The notes under the pieces: model-generated
Seen by the model: the letters and a program-made list of their open reading frames with translations, nothing else
Database searches by the model: none
Told to the model about the DNA's origin: nothing
Assembly: GCF_034702125.1 (NCBI RefSeq)
Contig: NC_085868.1
Coordinates: 43,437,116-43,501,115, forward strand
Length of the DNA stretch: 64,000 bases
Direction: 5' to 3'
DNA from: Engraulis encrasicolus
Lineage: Eukaryota > Chordata > Actinopteri > Clupeiformes > Engraulidae
In this document: one piece after another, positions 39,076 to 51,899 of the stretch
How the letters are laid out: every line of letters starts with the position of its first letter
Position numbering within the stretch: position 1 is the stretch's first letter
Made by a program: the position numbers and the translations under genes

Positions 39076-39637
39076 TTGGCAGTGTGATCATGAAATATCT
39101 CCTCTGGCTCCCAGCATCCCACTAGCTCATTTAGTTTGTTATGAGGTAAGGTGTCTGATGTAAGGAGAGGAAAGGGGGAAAAAGGGTAATGGAAGGAGAA
39201 ATCACATCTTGATAGAGAAGGCTAGTGATGTTGTTATGGTGAAGTTAAAAACAGAGCACATCCATCCATCTTTCCTTATCCACATTTTATGGGAAAAAGA
39301 CACAATAAAATAGATAAAAAAGAAGAGATTAATAAAAGATTGCATGGAGTCACTGCCATGGATGGAGAGTACAGGCGAACAAAGCAGGAAACGGCACTTT
39401 TTATTCTTCTTTTTCTTTTCCTCTGCATCTGTCTGTGTTCCCTAGCCTCGGGATGACTTCATAAAACAGGGCAAGCCTCAGAGAAATGTATTCGCCTGCC
39501 TCACCTTTTACTAAGCAACCAAGATGATTGCAGTGCCACCGCAACTGCCACCGCGGTTGTAAAATAAAAGCATACCGGTAGGTTCTAGTGGTGGTATGGC
39601 AGCACTTGATGAGCTCTCTCTCCTGTTGGATGCATTT
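39076..39637. other. Unique sequence, no gene seen
   Basis: A-rich and otherwise featureless. Confidence 0.35.
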
Positions 39638-39640
39638 TAG

Positions 39641-39923
39641 GGGTGCATTCCAATATGCTGACCCCCGTCCTCCACTTGTACTTGTGGTCTCACGATTTGC
39701 TGATGCCCTGCCTCTGTGGCGAGAAAAATAAGGTTTTCCTGCTGTCAGCCTAGCCACAACCATTTTTAGGGGACTGTTATTCATTCACCATCCCAACTGC
39801 AAATGAGGAAATGACATGAGAATAGTGTTTTTGTAAGATATTGAATTAATTATCTGTCGTCAGTGACGTCATTATGAGGTCATAAGCAGGCAAGGACGGA
39901 AGTCTATGTATTGGAATCCACCC
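39641..39923. mobile_element. MITE with 3-bp target duplication, GGTGCATTCC family (copy 2)
   Basis: Starts GGGTGCATTCCAATATGC and ends GGAATCCACCC, with TAG on each side (39638-39640, 39924-39926). It follows copy 1 (20545-20819) through its entire length in the same orientation. Confidence 0.85.
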
Positions 39924-39926
39924 TAG

Positions 39927-40383
39927 GTTGGATTGATACGCCCCCCAGCCAAAGCCACCTAAGCTTCCTATTGGTCAGCAGAAAAAGTGGAATCCAAAGG
40001 AACATGAATTTTACAGTCCATCTGCAATCCTCCCATCCATCCAACCCACACAATAACCCGGTCCCTTCCACTGCTGCTCCCTTTAAGTCTGAAGGCCTTA
40101 TCATTATGACCCATCCTTTTTAAGCCCTAAAATCAGGGACTGTATAGAATGCAGTGAGTGTGTGACAAAATAATAGTCTTTTTCTTTTTTTCCCCCTCAT
40201 AAAATGGTGGCTTAAGCTCGACAGTCGGCCCACCACACCACTGTCTTATACATTTAAAGCATACTGACCCAAGTGCTTTCAATGACTCTTAAAGAGCTAG
40301 AGGAAAGAGGGGATTTGGTGTGATCAGAGGTATTTAACAGAGAGGCCAAAGACTCTCTTCTTTGGTGTAAATGTCAAAGGAAA

Positions 40384-40387
<4 letters not shown>
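39927..40387. other. Unique sequence, no gene seen
   Basis: No element or credible frame. Confidence 0.35.

Positions 40388-40442
<55 letters not shown>
40388..40442. repeat. (GA)n microsatellite
   Basis: About 27 pure GA units. Confidence 0.97.
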
Positions 40443-40445
<3 letters not shown>

Positions 40446-40620
40446 GGTGCAACTATGAAAGTCTTTTTAAGGTCTCGGTTAAATCGTATTAGTGGAGCTA
40501 TTCAGCACCGTGCCTTGATTACCACCATATTAGCGGGAGCAGGTCGCACGGGCTACTTCCCAATTACAAGATTAGTAATTTGATGCAGATTAGTAATCTC
40601 ATACACATGTGCAAGTAATC
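40443..40620. other. Unique stretch with conserved-non-coding texture
   Basis: Balanced, non-repetitive DNA with a duplicated AGATTAGTAAT motif (40568-40579 and 40587-40598 region) that contains TAAT homeodomain-like cores. It sits beside a GA tract. Regulatory function is speculative. Confidence 0.2.
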
Positions 40621-41512
40621 CACTAGGGTGTTCACTTCATTCATAATATTAATTCAACAGAATAAAGTAACTTAACAGGAGTTCCTTTCTTTTACAGTTA
40701 TACCACATCTGATTTAGTTCAGCTATGCCACTCATTATCAATTCCTATTGTACCAGATTTTTGTTGCAGTTTCACCCATTCACTTAGGGGACTCCGTGGT
40801 TATGTAGAAATCAATTAAACAGTTGTGAAGTAACTGCAACTGGTCTGTGAGGATTTTTCCGCCCTAAATGTCCGTATTCGTTTCTTAGCAACGGTGAGAA
40901 CCAGCACTGATAGGACGGTGGTTGCGTTTGACTGTCAATCAAATAATTTCAAAATAATTGTGACTGTCAATCAAATCAACTAACAATGCTCATTGGACAT
41001 TTAAGCAATTCAAATAGCTCTCAGAAATAAAGGGCGAGCTCCCAAAAAATATTTGTCAGTTTGAAATAGACAGGACCGTTTGCCTGAAATAGAGTAGACT
41101 CGGCAAGAATTGGCAAGGAGATGCATCAAGTCTCCCATAGAGATGAATGGGAATCTGTGATTTTCTTCCGGTTTCCGGGCATGGAAAAGAGCCTTTTCAT
41201 CCAATTATCACTCAGATTTGAAAGTAGTTTTGCACGGTCAATGTGTTATAGGTCAAAAATTTCACATGCACTTATGTCCTCTCGATTTCTTACCTGTTGA
41301 GTTGTTGTTGCCCATAACACGCTGGTGGATGATGTCATTAACACTATAAAACACATTTTAAAATAAGCGACTCTAAAAATCTAAAACTCAGATGTGGATA
41401 ATTCTTACATCCTCTTTCAATAATAACCTTCAAATTACCAGACAAAAAATATATTCTGTGAAAAACGTTTTTTTTAGGGCTATTGTTCCATAGCACTCTA
41501 TTCATTCTGTAG
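40621..41512. other. Unique sequence, no gene seen
   Basis: A short direct duplication TGACTGTCAATCAAAT occurs at about 40929 and 40963. Nothing else recognised. Confidence 0.4.
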
Positions 41513-41765
41513 TCAAGTCAAGTCAAGTTGGTTTTATTGTCAATTTCTTTACATGCACTGGTCATACAAAGAATTTGAAATTACGTTTCTTGCTTTCCCA
41601 TGCAGACATAGACTAATCTAGGTAAGGACATAGACAGTATAGACATAGACAGTACTCATACATGGACATAACACAGTATGGACATAGACAGTGCTCATAC
41701 AGACATTTAAAGACATAGACAGTGCTACAGACATTTCAAGTTCAAGACACCAAAATGGAGCGCCC
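41513..41765 (-). mobile_element. Probable LINE 3' tail with (CTTGA)n end
   Basis: On the minus strand the sequence ends GAAATTGACAATAAAACC then (ACTTG)n. This resembles polyadenylation-like, pentanucleotide-tailed 3' ends of fish LINEs I recall. Inward (41595-41740) it holds several imperfect copies of GACATAGACAGT. No protein remnant. The family is uncertain. Confidence 0.5.
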
Positions 41766-43172
<1,407 letters not shown>

Positions 43173-43424
43173 CTGAGTGGCACCACAACATATCACAAGG
43201 CTGGTCAGTCCACAGCTTGAGCAGCCAGTGCTTTGGGGAGAGAGCAGGAGATAAGCCAGGCGAGAGAGCCATTGTCCCTTAAACAGGTGACGGTGTGGCC
43301 TCTGAGTCGTCATTTGAGCCCCAATGAGCAGAGACAACATCAGACACGGATTAAATCAACAGACCCGCTGACCTACAGCGTCTGTGCAAGCCAACCAGAC
43401 AGCTGGAAGGGGATTGCAGTGTAT

Positions 43425-43451
43425 ACACACACACACACACACACACACACA
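43425..43451. repeat. Short (CA)n microsatellite
   Basis: About 13 CA units. A broken GT/GTAT tract follows at 43618-43702. Confidence 0.9.
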
Positions 43452-44088
43452 TACGCAGCGAAGCGAGGAGACGGCCCATCGTCTGTCACAGGGTGCAACA
43501 CCATAGGTATTGGAGGCTGTGATTCCGCATGCTCATGATGGCAATAGGTTGCAAGCTGTTGATTTCTTGCTTGATGAAGTGGAGAGATGTTTTCCACATC
43601 GGCACCACAGGAAGGAAAGTGTGTGTGTGTGTATGTGTGCATTTGTGTGTGTGTGTTTGTGTGTGTGTGTGTATGTGTGCGTGCGCGCGTGTATGTGTGC
43701 ATGATCATCTAGGGAAAATAGTCCACAAGAAAATCCCTTCGCAACAAATGATCCTTATCACGCATGCCATAAAAATTCAAAAATGGTTTAGCTTCTTCAC
43801 ACCCAATTAATTCTCTGTTTTTTTTGTTTTTCAATATGCATCATATGGTCTATGACGATGGAGAAAGGGAATTAAGACATACAATAGTGAAAGTTCAAAC
43901 CTCAAATTTCATTCCCATGTTACATTAAAAGCCTGCAATTGTCTCGCCAAATTAAAGGACCAGTTCAGTCAATTTCAATATGCTGTGTATTGCTCACGCT
44001 ACCCTTGACTTGTCAGTACCCAGTGATGCCACATTTTTCGGCTAAGCCCTTTCCGAGATATGAGCTATTATAATGGGGGCAGCTCTAG

Positions 44089-44629
44089 AGCTGGGCTTAC
44101 ACTGTGCGACTTTTGCCCCGATTTTGCCCCGATTTGGCATTCGCACAACTTTTTGAGAGTCTGGCCGATTTCATGCTCAATCGCAGGTCAATCGTGAGTC
44201 TCGCATCGTGCAGTGTACATGGGGTAACGACAAGCGATTTCCCCTCACGATCGTGCAATCGCAGGGTCGCAAGAAAATCAAAACGGTTTGAAATTCTGGT
44301 CGTGGCTTGTGCGTAAATTGCACAGTTAAAGCAGTGCTACGACCCGATTTGACACTTCACATGCACAAATTAATAGGGTCGTGCGATTTGCTGTTGAGCG
44401 CGACCTCATCTCCACCTCAGGTGCGCAGGTTCCCTCCTCTGCAGACCGGGGAAACATGCCTGTCGCGTCGTACGGTCGAAGCATTTCGCTCGCATCCGAC
44501 TGTCGGCTCGTGTAGTGTGAGGACGTGAGTTGTGAGTTGTGAACTTTTAAACAGTGAAATTACATCGTGCAGTGTGAGCAGAAGCTAAAGACCCACGAGT
44601 GAAAATATCGCACAATGTATGCCCGGCTT
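44089..44629. mobile_element. CG-rich TIR element nested in the TTAA MITE
   Basis: Left end AGCTGGGCTTACACTGTGCG and right end CGCACAATGTATGCCCGGCTT are imperfect inverted repeats. Subterminal motifs GTGCAGTGT and GCGATT/AATCGC recur along the body, and CpG is clearly higher than in the surroundings. A clear target duplication was not found. 541 bp, no transposase. Confidence 0.65.
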
Positions 44630-44633
44630 AGGT

Positions 44634-45098
44634 CATCCTCAGACGAGCCTTCCATCATTGCTTGCAGTCATCCCGATTCTCCATACATCTTTTCAGTTCG
44701 CTGGTACTCAGGACTCCGGCGTCCTTCTTGAGTATGTCCACAAATGTTAGTGTGATGGTTCCCATAGCACCAGTTTGCTGGCAGGCAGTTCTGGGTGCCT
44801 TTGGCAATGTCCTGCAAGTCTCATTCTCCTTACAGCTATCTTCTCGCTCACCCTTGGTATTCCCTCGTATAGGATTTCATTGGTTACATGTGCACTCTTA
44901 CTGATGTTAAGCACTGCACGCAGCATCCTGGTGTAGCAGCCATCAAGGGACTTCTCTAGGGTTGGTTTCAGGGTCCAGCATTCACTGCCATAGAGGAGGA
45001 CGGACTCTACTGTTCCGTAGAAGAAGCTGAGTTTGATTGGACGGAGGAGATTGGAGTTGCATACACTGGCCATGCCATTCAGGTCACCTCCACGCAAG
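44634..45098 (-). pseudogene. LINE reverse transcriptase C-terminal fragment
   Basis: The minus strand from 45097 encodes a stretch with LLYGSECWTL (about 45000), SLDGCYTRMLRAVLN, HVTNEILYEGIPRVSEKIAVRR, LAGHC and LVLWEP, ending near 44747. This is the conserved connection region seen after the reverse transcriptase domain in several endonuclease-type LINEs. A frameshifted continuation (AGVQS/EYQR-like) extends to about 44640. No catalytic motif is included, so it is a 5'-truncated relic. It lies nested within the TTAA MITE beside the CG-rich TIR element. The exact clade is unknown. Confidence 0.8.
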
Positions 45099-45651
45099 TT
45101 TAAATTAAAAAAAAAAGAATATAAGCCTACTCCAAATATTTTCCCAAAAGGTACCGCTGTTTGCTAGTTGTCTGCTGATGTTGTATAACCTTTTGGATGT
45201 TTTTGGGAATAAAAAAAAAAAAGTAAACAAAGCGCTGCCCCCATTACAATTACTAAGATCTCGGAAAAGGCTGAAGAAGAAGAAAAAAAAAAAAACAGCT
45301 ACTGACAAGTCCAGGGTAGTGTGAGCATTACAACCGCATGTTGAAATTGACTGAACTGGTCCTTTAAGATTCTTGCAAAGTCTCTTCTTATTTATGTGTT
45401 CAGTGGTTTCATCACTGTCACCTATTTTAGGAATGCTTGTGTCGCGGTGAGACTGTACTGGAGGGAAAGTGCAATTACAATGTGCACAAGTTAGCGGAAG
45501 AGCTAAGAGTACGCCTACATAACTGTTGGCATACTGAAAAGGAATTTCACTAGGAGAGACAGAGAGAGAATGAAGGGAAGAAAGATCAAGTGAGAGGTGG
45601 GAAAGAAACTCCTCCTAACAATACAGTAGTCAGTCAAGTCGTGCTAGTTAG

Positions 45652-45725
45652 GCCCTACCGTGGCGCTAACGGTAGGGCATTTGTCTGCTACACATCTGAC
45701 CTGTGTCCCATCAAATAGGCCCTAA
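45652..45725 (+). mobile_element. Possible tRNA-SINE head fragment with strong hairpin
   Basis: GCCCTACCGT and ACGGTAGGGC pair perfectly over 10 bp around a 7-base loop (45652-45678). TGGCGCTAACGG resembles a polymerase III A box, and the layout echoes the SINE at 54193 (ACGGTAGGGCA shared). No B box follows, so it is degenerate. Confidence 0.45.
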
Positions 45726-46074
45726 AGGCAAAAAGGCCCCCAAAAATATATTTTTAAAGTGATTCTACCTGGATTAAACAAGCAGATTTAGCACCAGTTT
45801 AGCGATTTTAATGCAGGCGATGTACACCAGTTGGTTCTTTAAGGAGTATGAACTTGAAAGAAACACTGTGTCTCATATCTGCTCCAGGTGGAACTGTTTT
45901 TGTTGCTGTTTGCTGCAGTGTTCAGGAGCAACAAGATCTCATAGAATTCCATGGAATGAACAAGGATCATTGTGACACAAAATCTGTGGCTGTTTCACAT
46001 ATTTTGCCAGAATTCGTTGATGGGGTCATGGAATTGCTTTCCGTGATAGGCCCACGGAAGTGCTCTCTCTATAT
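45726..46074. other. Unique sequence, no gene seen
   Basis: An 87-codon frame (45848-46111) has no recognised domain. Confidence 0.35.
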
Positions 46075-46262
46075 ATATTCCCCAATCTCTCTGCTTCCAC
46101 AGTCCTGGTAATGTTGTTGTTGCTCGTTAATTTTAAAGTGTATAAACATTTCCACACAGACAGGTTAAGGTTAGGGATTGTTTTGGTGTGAGCACAGGTT
46201 AGCATGGTTTGGCTTTTGTTAGGGTATATATGAATGGTAGGGCCCACAAATAAATTAAGGTG
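46075..46262. repeat. Dispersed repeat next to a GT tract (copy 2)
   Basis: Follows 21951-22145: CAGGTTAAGGTTAGGGATTG, GAGCACAGGTTAGCAT, TTGTTAGGGTATATATGAATGG and GGGCCCA, then runs into a GT microsatellite. Confidence 0.65.
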
Positions 46263-46265
46263 AGG

Positions 46266-46440
<175 letters not shown>

Positions 46441-47013
46441 AAGCTGCCCTTGACCCAAGATGACCCCTACACATTTACAACATGAGTGTGCATGTTTGCA
46501 CAGCATTGCCTAAGATGGATGTTATCCATTTCGGCTTGTTTAATGAATTGCCTTTTGATGTTCTCTGAGTTCAGTGGACATCGCGGGGGGGGGGCGCTGG
46601 TTAACTGACCTGACACTGCTCTAGCTCCATAGCCAGATGCATCATACAGATAGAAAACTAAACATGGTGCAATTACTTCTCAATTTGTGCAAGGCATATT
46701 TTAAAAATGCAGGGTCCTCTTTCTGTCTACTTCTACTTTGAATTTAGGCATACGTTTGATGCAGGACGGCAAACGTAAGAGCAAATATTTCTGTTATTCT
46801 TATGACATCCATGTCTGTGTTTTTCATTTCATCATCAAATAAACATTTTCTCTAGTTCTATGAAAATATTGAGCTATCAGATGTGAAGAAGAATATTTCT
46901 GAAGAGACATGCTGGAATTATCAATGGGGAAAGTGTAGGATGCATTGTTGGAAATAACAGTGGAAAATGACTTATGATAGCACACTAGAGATACATATAT
47001 ATATAAAAGGAGG

Positions 47014-47014
<1 letters not shown>
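46441..47014. other. Unique sequence, no gene seen
   Basis: A short G-run lies at about 46585. No gene or element recognised. Confidence 0.35.
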
Positions 47015-47100
<86 letters not shown>

Positions 47101-47149
47101 CTGTCGCTCGCAAGAAAAGAAGAAGAAGAAGAAGAAGAAGAAGAAGAAT
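47015..47149. repeat. (CA)n followed by (GAA)n microsatellites
   Basis: CA tract 47015-47098 with an ATATAT leader, and a separate GAA tract of about 11 units at 47113-47149. This is the only long trinucleotide array in the window. Confidence 0.97.
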
Positions 47150-47376
47150 ACCAAGGTAGAGCCAAACAGCTGCCAATATGTCAAAGAAGACAAGCAGTCA
47201 TCCTAGACAGCTGCATGTTGGTTGTCTCCTGACGCTCAGCCACCCGACAATGGAAAGACCTTTTTATCCATCACGATGAGTTTAATAGGCCGACCTATAC
47301 AGAGCCTCACGTGGGCGCTGTGAAGGGCACAAGCGAGCAGGTGAGTCAATTTGAGCCTGGCTGGATGTGTGGGTGC

Positions 47377-47533
<157 letters not shown>

Positions 47534-47705
47534 CGGAACTAGGGCAATAGGGGTATGGTGGGCGGGGGTACAGAGGACAGAAGGAGGTTGAATAACATAG
47601 GAAGAGAAGGGAAGAACGTGTGCAAAACTGTCCTGGTACACTACCGGTAGGGCTCAGACGCCAAGGGGAATATCATTGTGGTCTTGGATGTTTGGGGGCA
47701 CAGAG

Positions 47706-47866
<161 letters not shown>

Positions 47867-48010
47867 CTGTCTATAGCATCTGTCCGTGTTTGTGTGTGTG
47901 TGTGTGTCTTTGTGTGTCTGTGTGTGTGTGTGTGTGTCTGTGGCATCTTTCTGTGTGTTGTGTGCGTGTGTCTCTGTGTGTGTCTTTGTGTGGCATCTGT
48001 CCGTGTCGTG
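47867..48010. repeat. GCATCTGTCCGTGT minisatellite built from GT-like sequence
   Basis: The motif (A/G)GCATCT.TC.GTGT occurs at about 47875, 47942 and 47993, separated by TCTGTG/TCTTTG-rich spacers. It probably arose by duplication of the edge of the adjacent GT tract. Confidence 0.75.
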
Positions 48011-48712
48011 AGTGCATGTGCATGCATGTGTCATGTCCAAGCTATACACTCGGACATAACCATTTGCCTCTTGGGACATGAGAGCACAAGAGGAAATGGA
48101 GAATACAGGAGAGAGTGACACACATCTGTTTCTCCACTAATCAGATCATTTCCAGCTTTGGGAGAATAATGACCAAAATTGGCTCAAGAATGCAATGTTT
48201 ATTTTCTGGCAGCTGCTGAAAGCATGATTCACATTTAGGACTTGGGATATGCTTGCTGAGTGACTTAAATAGGCCTAATGTGTGCAACCGCATGCAAACA
48301 AGTGCTCATGCTTTCTAAAAAGCGAAGCAAACCTATTTTCCGATCCCCCTCGACAAGACGACAAACAGGAAGTGAGCCTATGCAGTGCGGTGGCAGTGCA
48401 GACAGTGCACCTAATGGAACTGACCTTCGGAGATTAAATGGCTATGTTAACCTTGGATCATAGTTTGTCTACAGAAACGTTTATTAAATAGTGTTATTTA
48501 TGTTTGTGTACCCTTATTTTTTATTTAGCCTATGCTTTCATTTTTATATCATGGTGTTTTAGTGCATCTGTTGGCCTATTCATTTTATTTTATTTTTTTA
48601 GAGCCGACGTTTTATTGTAAGCAATGTCAGACAAAAATCCTCATAAAGTATAAGTGACTATTGTAACATTTCCTCACAATCATCCATAACATTGAGTGGA
48701 ATTCTTGCTTAA

Positions 48713-49040
48713 AGGACAACTGCGGTATTTTCAACATTCAGCCTCATTTCCGAGTTGTCTGCAATGTTCTAGAACTCCCCTCACCGTTTTTTGATGTTTA
48801 CTGCTGTCTTTGGTATTTGTCAAATTTTGATTCATCCCAACCTGCTTCAGAATGGCAAGTCGCCTGCATGTCCGACCACGTCCTTAAAAGCACCAAAAAC
48901 ATACATTTTCAAAAATATCAACTCACCGGAGTAGTTACTGGTTTTCACTGGTCATCCATATCAAATTGTGTTGCGAAAAGATAGAACAGTGCAGACAACT
49001 CGGAAATGAGGCTTAATGTTGAAAATACCGCAGTTATCCT
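48713..49040. mobile_element. TTAA-flanked MITE (AGGACAACTGCGG family)
   Basis: TTAA at 48709-48712 and 49041-49044. Left AGGACAACTGCGGTATTTTC and right GAAAATACCGCAGTTATCCT are inverted, continuing through AACATT, GCCTCATTTCCGAGTTGTCTG and its complement. 328 bp, non-coding. 21598-21735 may be a diverged end of the same family. Confidence 0.9.
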
Positions 49041-49321
49041 TTAACCACTCCCGCACCACTGTAGTCAAATGCAGTTTTCATAAGACAGGCTCTGCAGCAC
49101 TCTGCCAGACTTGCAAGGCCTGAAGTGTGAGTCAGATGGATGTTGCAGTAATTCTGTGGGTGACCATGATGCAAATGATTATCCAGATTGAGATATTGAA
49201 GAATGTATACGGCGAGAATTACTCATGCTTGACTGCTAGAAGTTGCCTTGTTCTCTATTCTGCCCATTACACAAATTGCTCGGTCTGGGCTATACATCTA
49301 AGCAGTGATTGGTGGTGTGTG

Positions 49322-49549
49322 CAGGGCTGACCTGGGGGAGAAATAGGGCCCGGGCACTTTTGGCTCCAATGGGCCCCTGATGATTAGCGGCGCAGAGCCG
49401 ACTCACCGGTGGGCCCTGCACCCTTGTGGGCCCATATTTTCAGAAAAGTTCAAATAAATAATTAATAATATATCTGAAAATAGGAGCCCAAAAGAGTGGG
49501 GGGCCCACTGGGAAATGCCCGCTATGCCACATAGCCAGTCCAGCCCTAG
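49322..49549. mobile_element. CAGGGCTGG-family MITE (copy 3)
   Basis: Same order as copy 1 (GGGGGAGAAATAGGGC, CCCCTGATGATTAGCGGCGC, ACTCACCGGTG, TATTTTCAGAAA, AAATGCCCGCTATGCCA). GTGGTGTGT lies at both edges (49312-49320, 49549-49557), consistent with a target duplication. The central hairpin is diverged compared with copy 1. Confidence 0.85.
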
Positions 49550-49950
49550 TGGTGTGTTGATTGGTAATGGTGTTTCAGCTCTATGACTAGAAATTGCAAC
49601 CACCTCATCACACACAGCGCTAAATGCAACTTGACTTGTCACTAATATCTCTTCTGATCATTTGTCCCCTACTTTCATGTGGTCAAGTGAACAAGTGTCA
49701 GCAGCTAGGATCCTTGCTGGGGGAACATAATGTTTGAACATAATGCATTCTCTTTGATAAGATTCTAATACAATGCTTTCTCTTTCTGCCTCAACACAGG
49801 GGCCCAGTTCAAAGGACAGGCAATGCAAACAATGCCCCTAATACTATCTGCCCTGTGTCGTAATTACATTTGACCAGGGCGAGGGAGGATACACTGTATT
49901 ATGTTTGAGCAATTTTCAGGGGAGCAAATTAAGTAGAAGGCAAAGAAAGC

Positions 49951-49990
<40 letters not shown>

Positions 49991-51595
49991 TGGGAGATGA
50001 GGTGGGATGTTCTGTAATCTTGAAGTACCCTGCTGTGCCCATTCTTCACTGTTGCTCGTTTGGTTCCCCATAGGCATCTCGCAAGTAATTACACAATGTC
50101 AAGTGTGACATCACTGCACTGCATGCTCATCCACTCAAATGAGGTGGATTGTAGGCCTATTGTATTAAGGATGGAAGAAAGTTTAGGCGGGTTTGAGGTG
50201 CTGTAGGGTAGATTTTGGTGTGTGTGTGCGCGTGTGAGTGTGTGTGTGTGTGTGTGTGTATGTGTGTGTGTGGTGGATAAGCACATTCAGCGGTTGGTTT
50301 CATGTCAATACGCCAATGCCTTGGGTGCATTGCAGCGTTCCGTTTAGTACTGTAGTAAGTTCCCACATGGTCTCTTGACGACTGCCGCGGACAACAAGGA
50401 ATTCACACAGGCTGGAAGGCAGTGGTGGTGGCGGTGGCGGTGGGGAAATGTGAAGTTGAATTGGTGGTGGGAGAGCCATGGGGCTGAGGGCAGTGGAAGG
50501 ACTTCAAAGGTTTGGGGATTATCTGCTCACATCCATCCTTAGGCAGAGGGAAAAAGGAGCGCTGGGTGTGTGATTCTCTGTCTGCCTAGACCAAGACATC
50601 ACCTTGATTCATCCCCAAATAACAGCAGCTTTAAATGTACAGCACCTGCCTGTATCTGAGGAGAAGGAATGAGGCCTTTCTTTATTTTCTGCCAGGCACC
50701 GCATTCAACGGCAAAGCCACATTTTCACCCCTGATAACTGCTGGATTTTGTATTCCACATAAGTAGATTTTAGAAGCCATTCTGAAAACAATTGTGTGTG
50801 GATATTTTTCATTTCACCTACAGTATACATTAGTCTTAATTTTAATAAGTCAAGTCTTATTAAAAACGTGAATTGGGGAATTCATAAGCATGTGGATTCT
50901 GTTGTCTCTTGGTGTTGTCTTTTTTGTGGTGCTGCAACCTCCCTGTCTCAACAAATTTCTTATAGTCATAGAATATTCTAATCTTTTTTCTCTCTTAGTG
51001 TCTTTCTCTTAAGGGTGCCTAGACCCACTTTGGAGCAACTACAGTATGAAACTCAAGCTCAGATGATGGTTTTGCTGTGTTCTGTCTCCAATTATCTCTT
51101 TGACTGACTGACTAATAGAGTCCCTATGCTGACGTGCAAGACCACATCACAGAAGAGCTGTAACAACTTTCATCTGTATGCTAATATGTGTTTCATTAGT
51201 TCACTCTCTGAAATGTGAATTAAGCATGTATGCATACATCTTCGTTCTCGCTGGAGAACGGACTTCTCGTGATCATGCTGCTCTCGCAGCTGTCCACGCG
51301 GAGGACCGATCATTAAAGTGCTTCACGAGGTCCGCGCGGACCACTGCGCTCGAGAGCTGAGAGATTGCATGGCGTATTGGGCAATATCGCTGGCCGTGCT
51401 GATGAAGTACTGGATGGAGCTCTGAGCGGTCACCCCCGGCGGATGATGGTTGGAGAGCAAAGGAGCGAGGTGAACTGAGAGGTAGTTAGGGCAAGATGCC
51501 TGATGAATCGATAAAACAGTGTAGTAAGGGAGGCGAACGGGGAGGTGGTGGGTGTGAGCGAGAAAGACAATGTCTGGAGACAAGATAGCAGAGAA
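49550..51595. other. Unique sequence with short GA and GT tracts, no gene seen
   Basis: Contains (GA)n at 49955-49987 and imperfect (GT)n at 50217-50272, then a GGTGGC-rich patch near 50420-50450. No supported gene. Confidence 0.4.
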
Positions 51596-51800
51596 TAAAT
51601 GTTGTATAGTTAATTAAGTAGCGTTAATTAAGTGCGCTGAAATTCCACCGAATGACGGCAGATCGGAGAATGAGATGCAGCTCGTTAAATAGGTGTGCCT
51701 ATCTTTCGTGCTGAATTTAGACGACTGACAGTTGAGTGGAGAATAGAATGCAGGTGGTAATTAGGCATGCCAAATTTCATTACGCTTCTCCTGAACTTTA
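51596..51800. other. Unique stretch rich in TTAATTAA-type motifs
   Basis: TTAATTAA occurs twice within about 20 bp (51610 and 51624), followed by CGTTAAAT, GGTAATTAGG and CATTACG. The density of homeodomain-type cores in otherwise balanced DNA resembles vertebrate developmental enhancers. It also contains clear non-coding frames. Function unproven. Confidence 0.25.
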
Positions 51801-51899
51801 GTTTTTAACAAAACGTTAATTTCGGAGAGAAGAGTGGGTGCAAAGGCTTCCAAGCAAATCTTTGGTTCCCAGAGTGGAGTCAGTTCTGAACACTGCACT

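Larger units (their letters stand above)
43956..45363. mobile_element. TTAA MITE interrupted by nested insertions
   Basis: Outer ends AGGACCAGTTCAGTCAATTT and its near reverse complement are bordered by TTAA (43952-43955, 45364-45367) and match 35018-35426 throughout. The left part ends at GGGGGCAGCTCT (44088). The right part resumes near 45099 with AAATAAAAAAAA..., then CCTACTCCAAATATTTTCCC. About 1 kb of foreign DNA separates them, consisting of a TIR element (44089-44629) and a LINE fragment (44634-45098). Confidence 0.88.

Noticed and set aside
45848..46111. 87-codon frame, gene-like on first reading
   Set aside because: No known domain, ends in a dispersed repeat.
47335..47347. Splice donor GAGCAGGTGAGTC as evidence of an exon
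   Set aside because: An isolated consensus with no supporting coding frame or acceptor.
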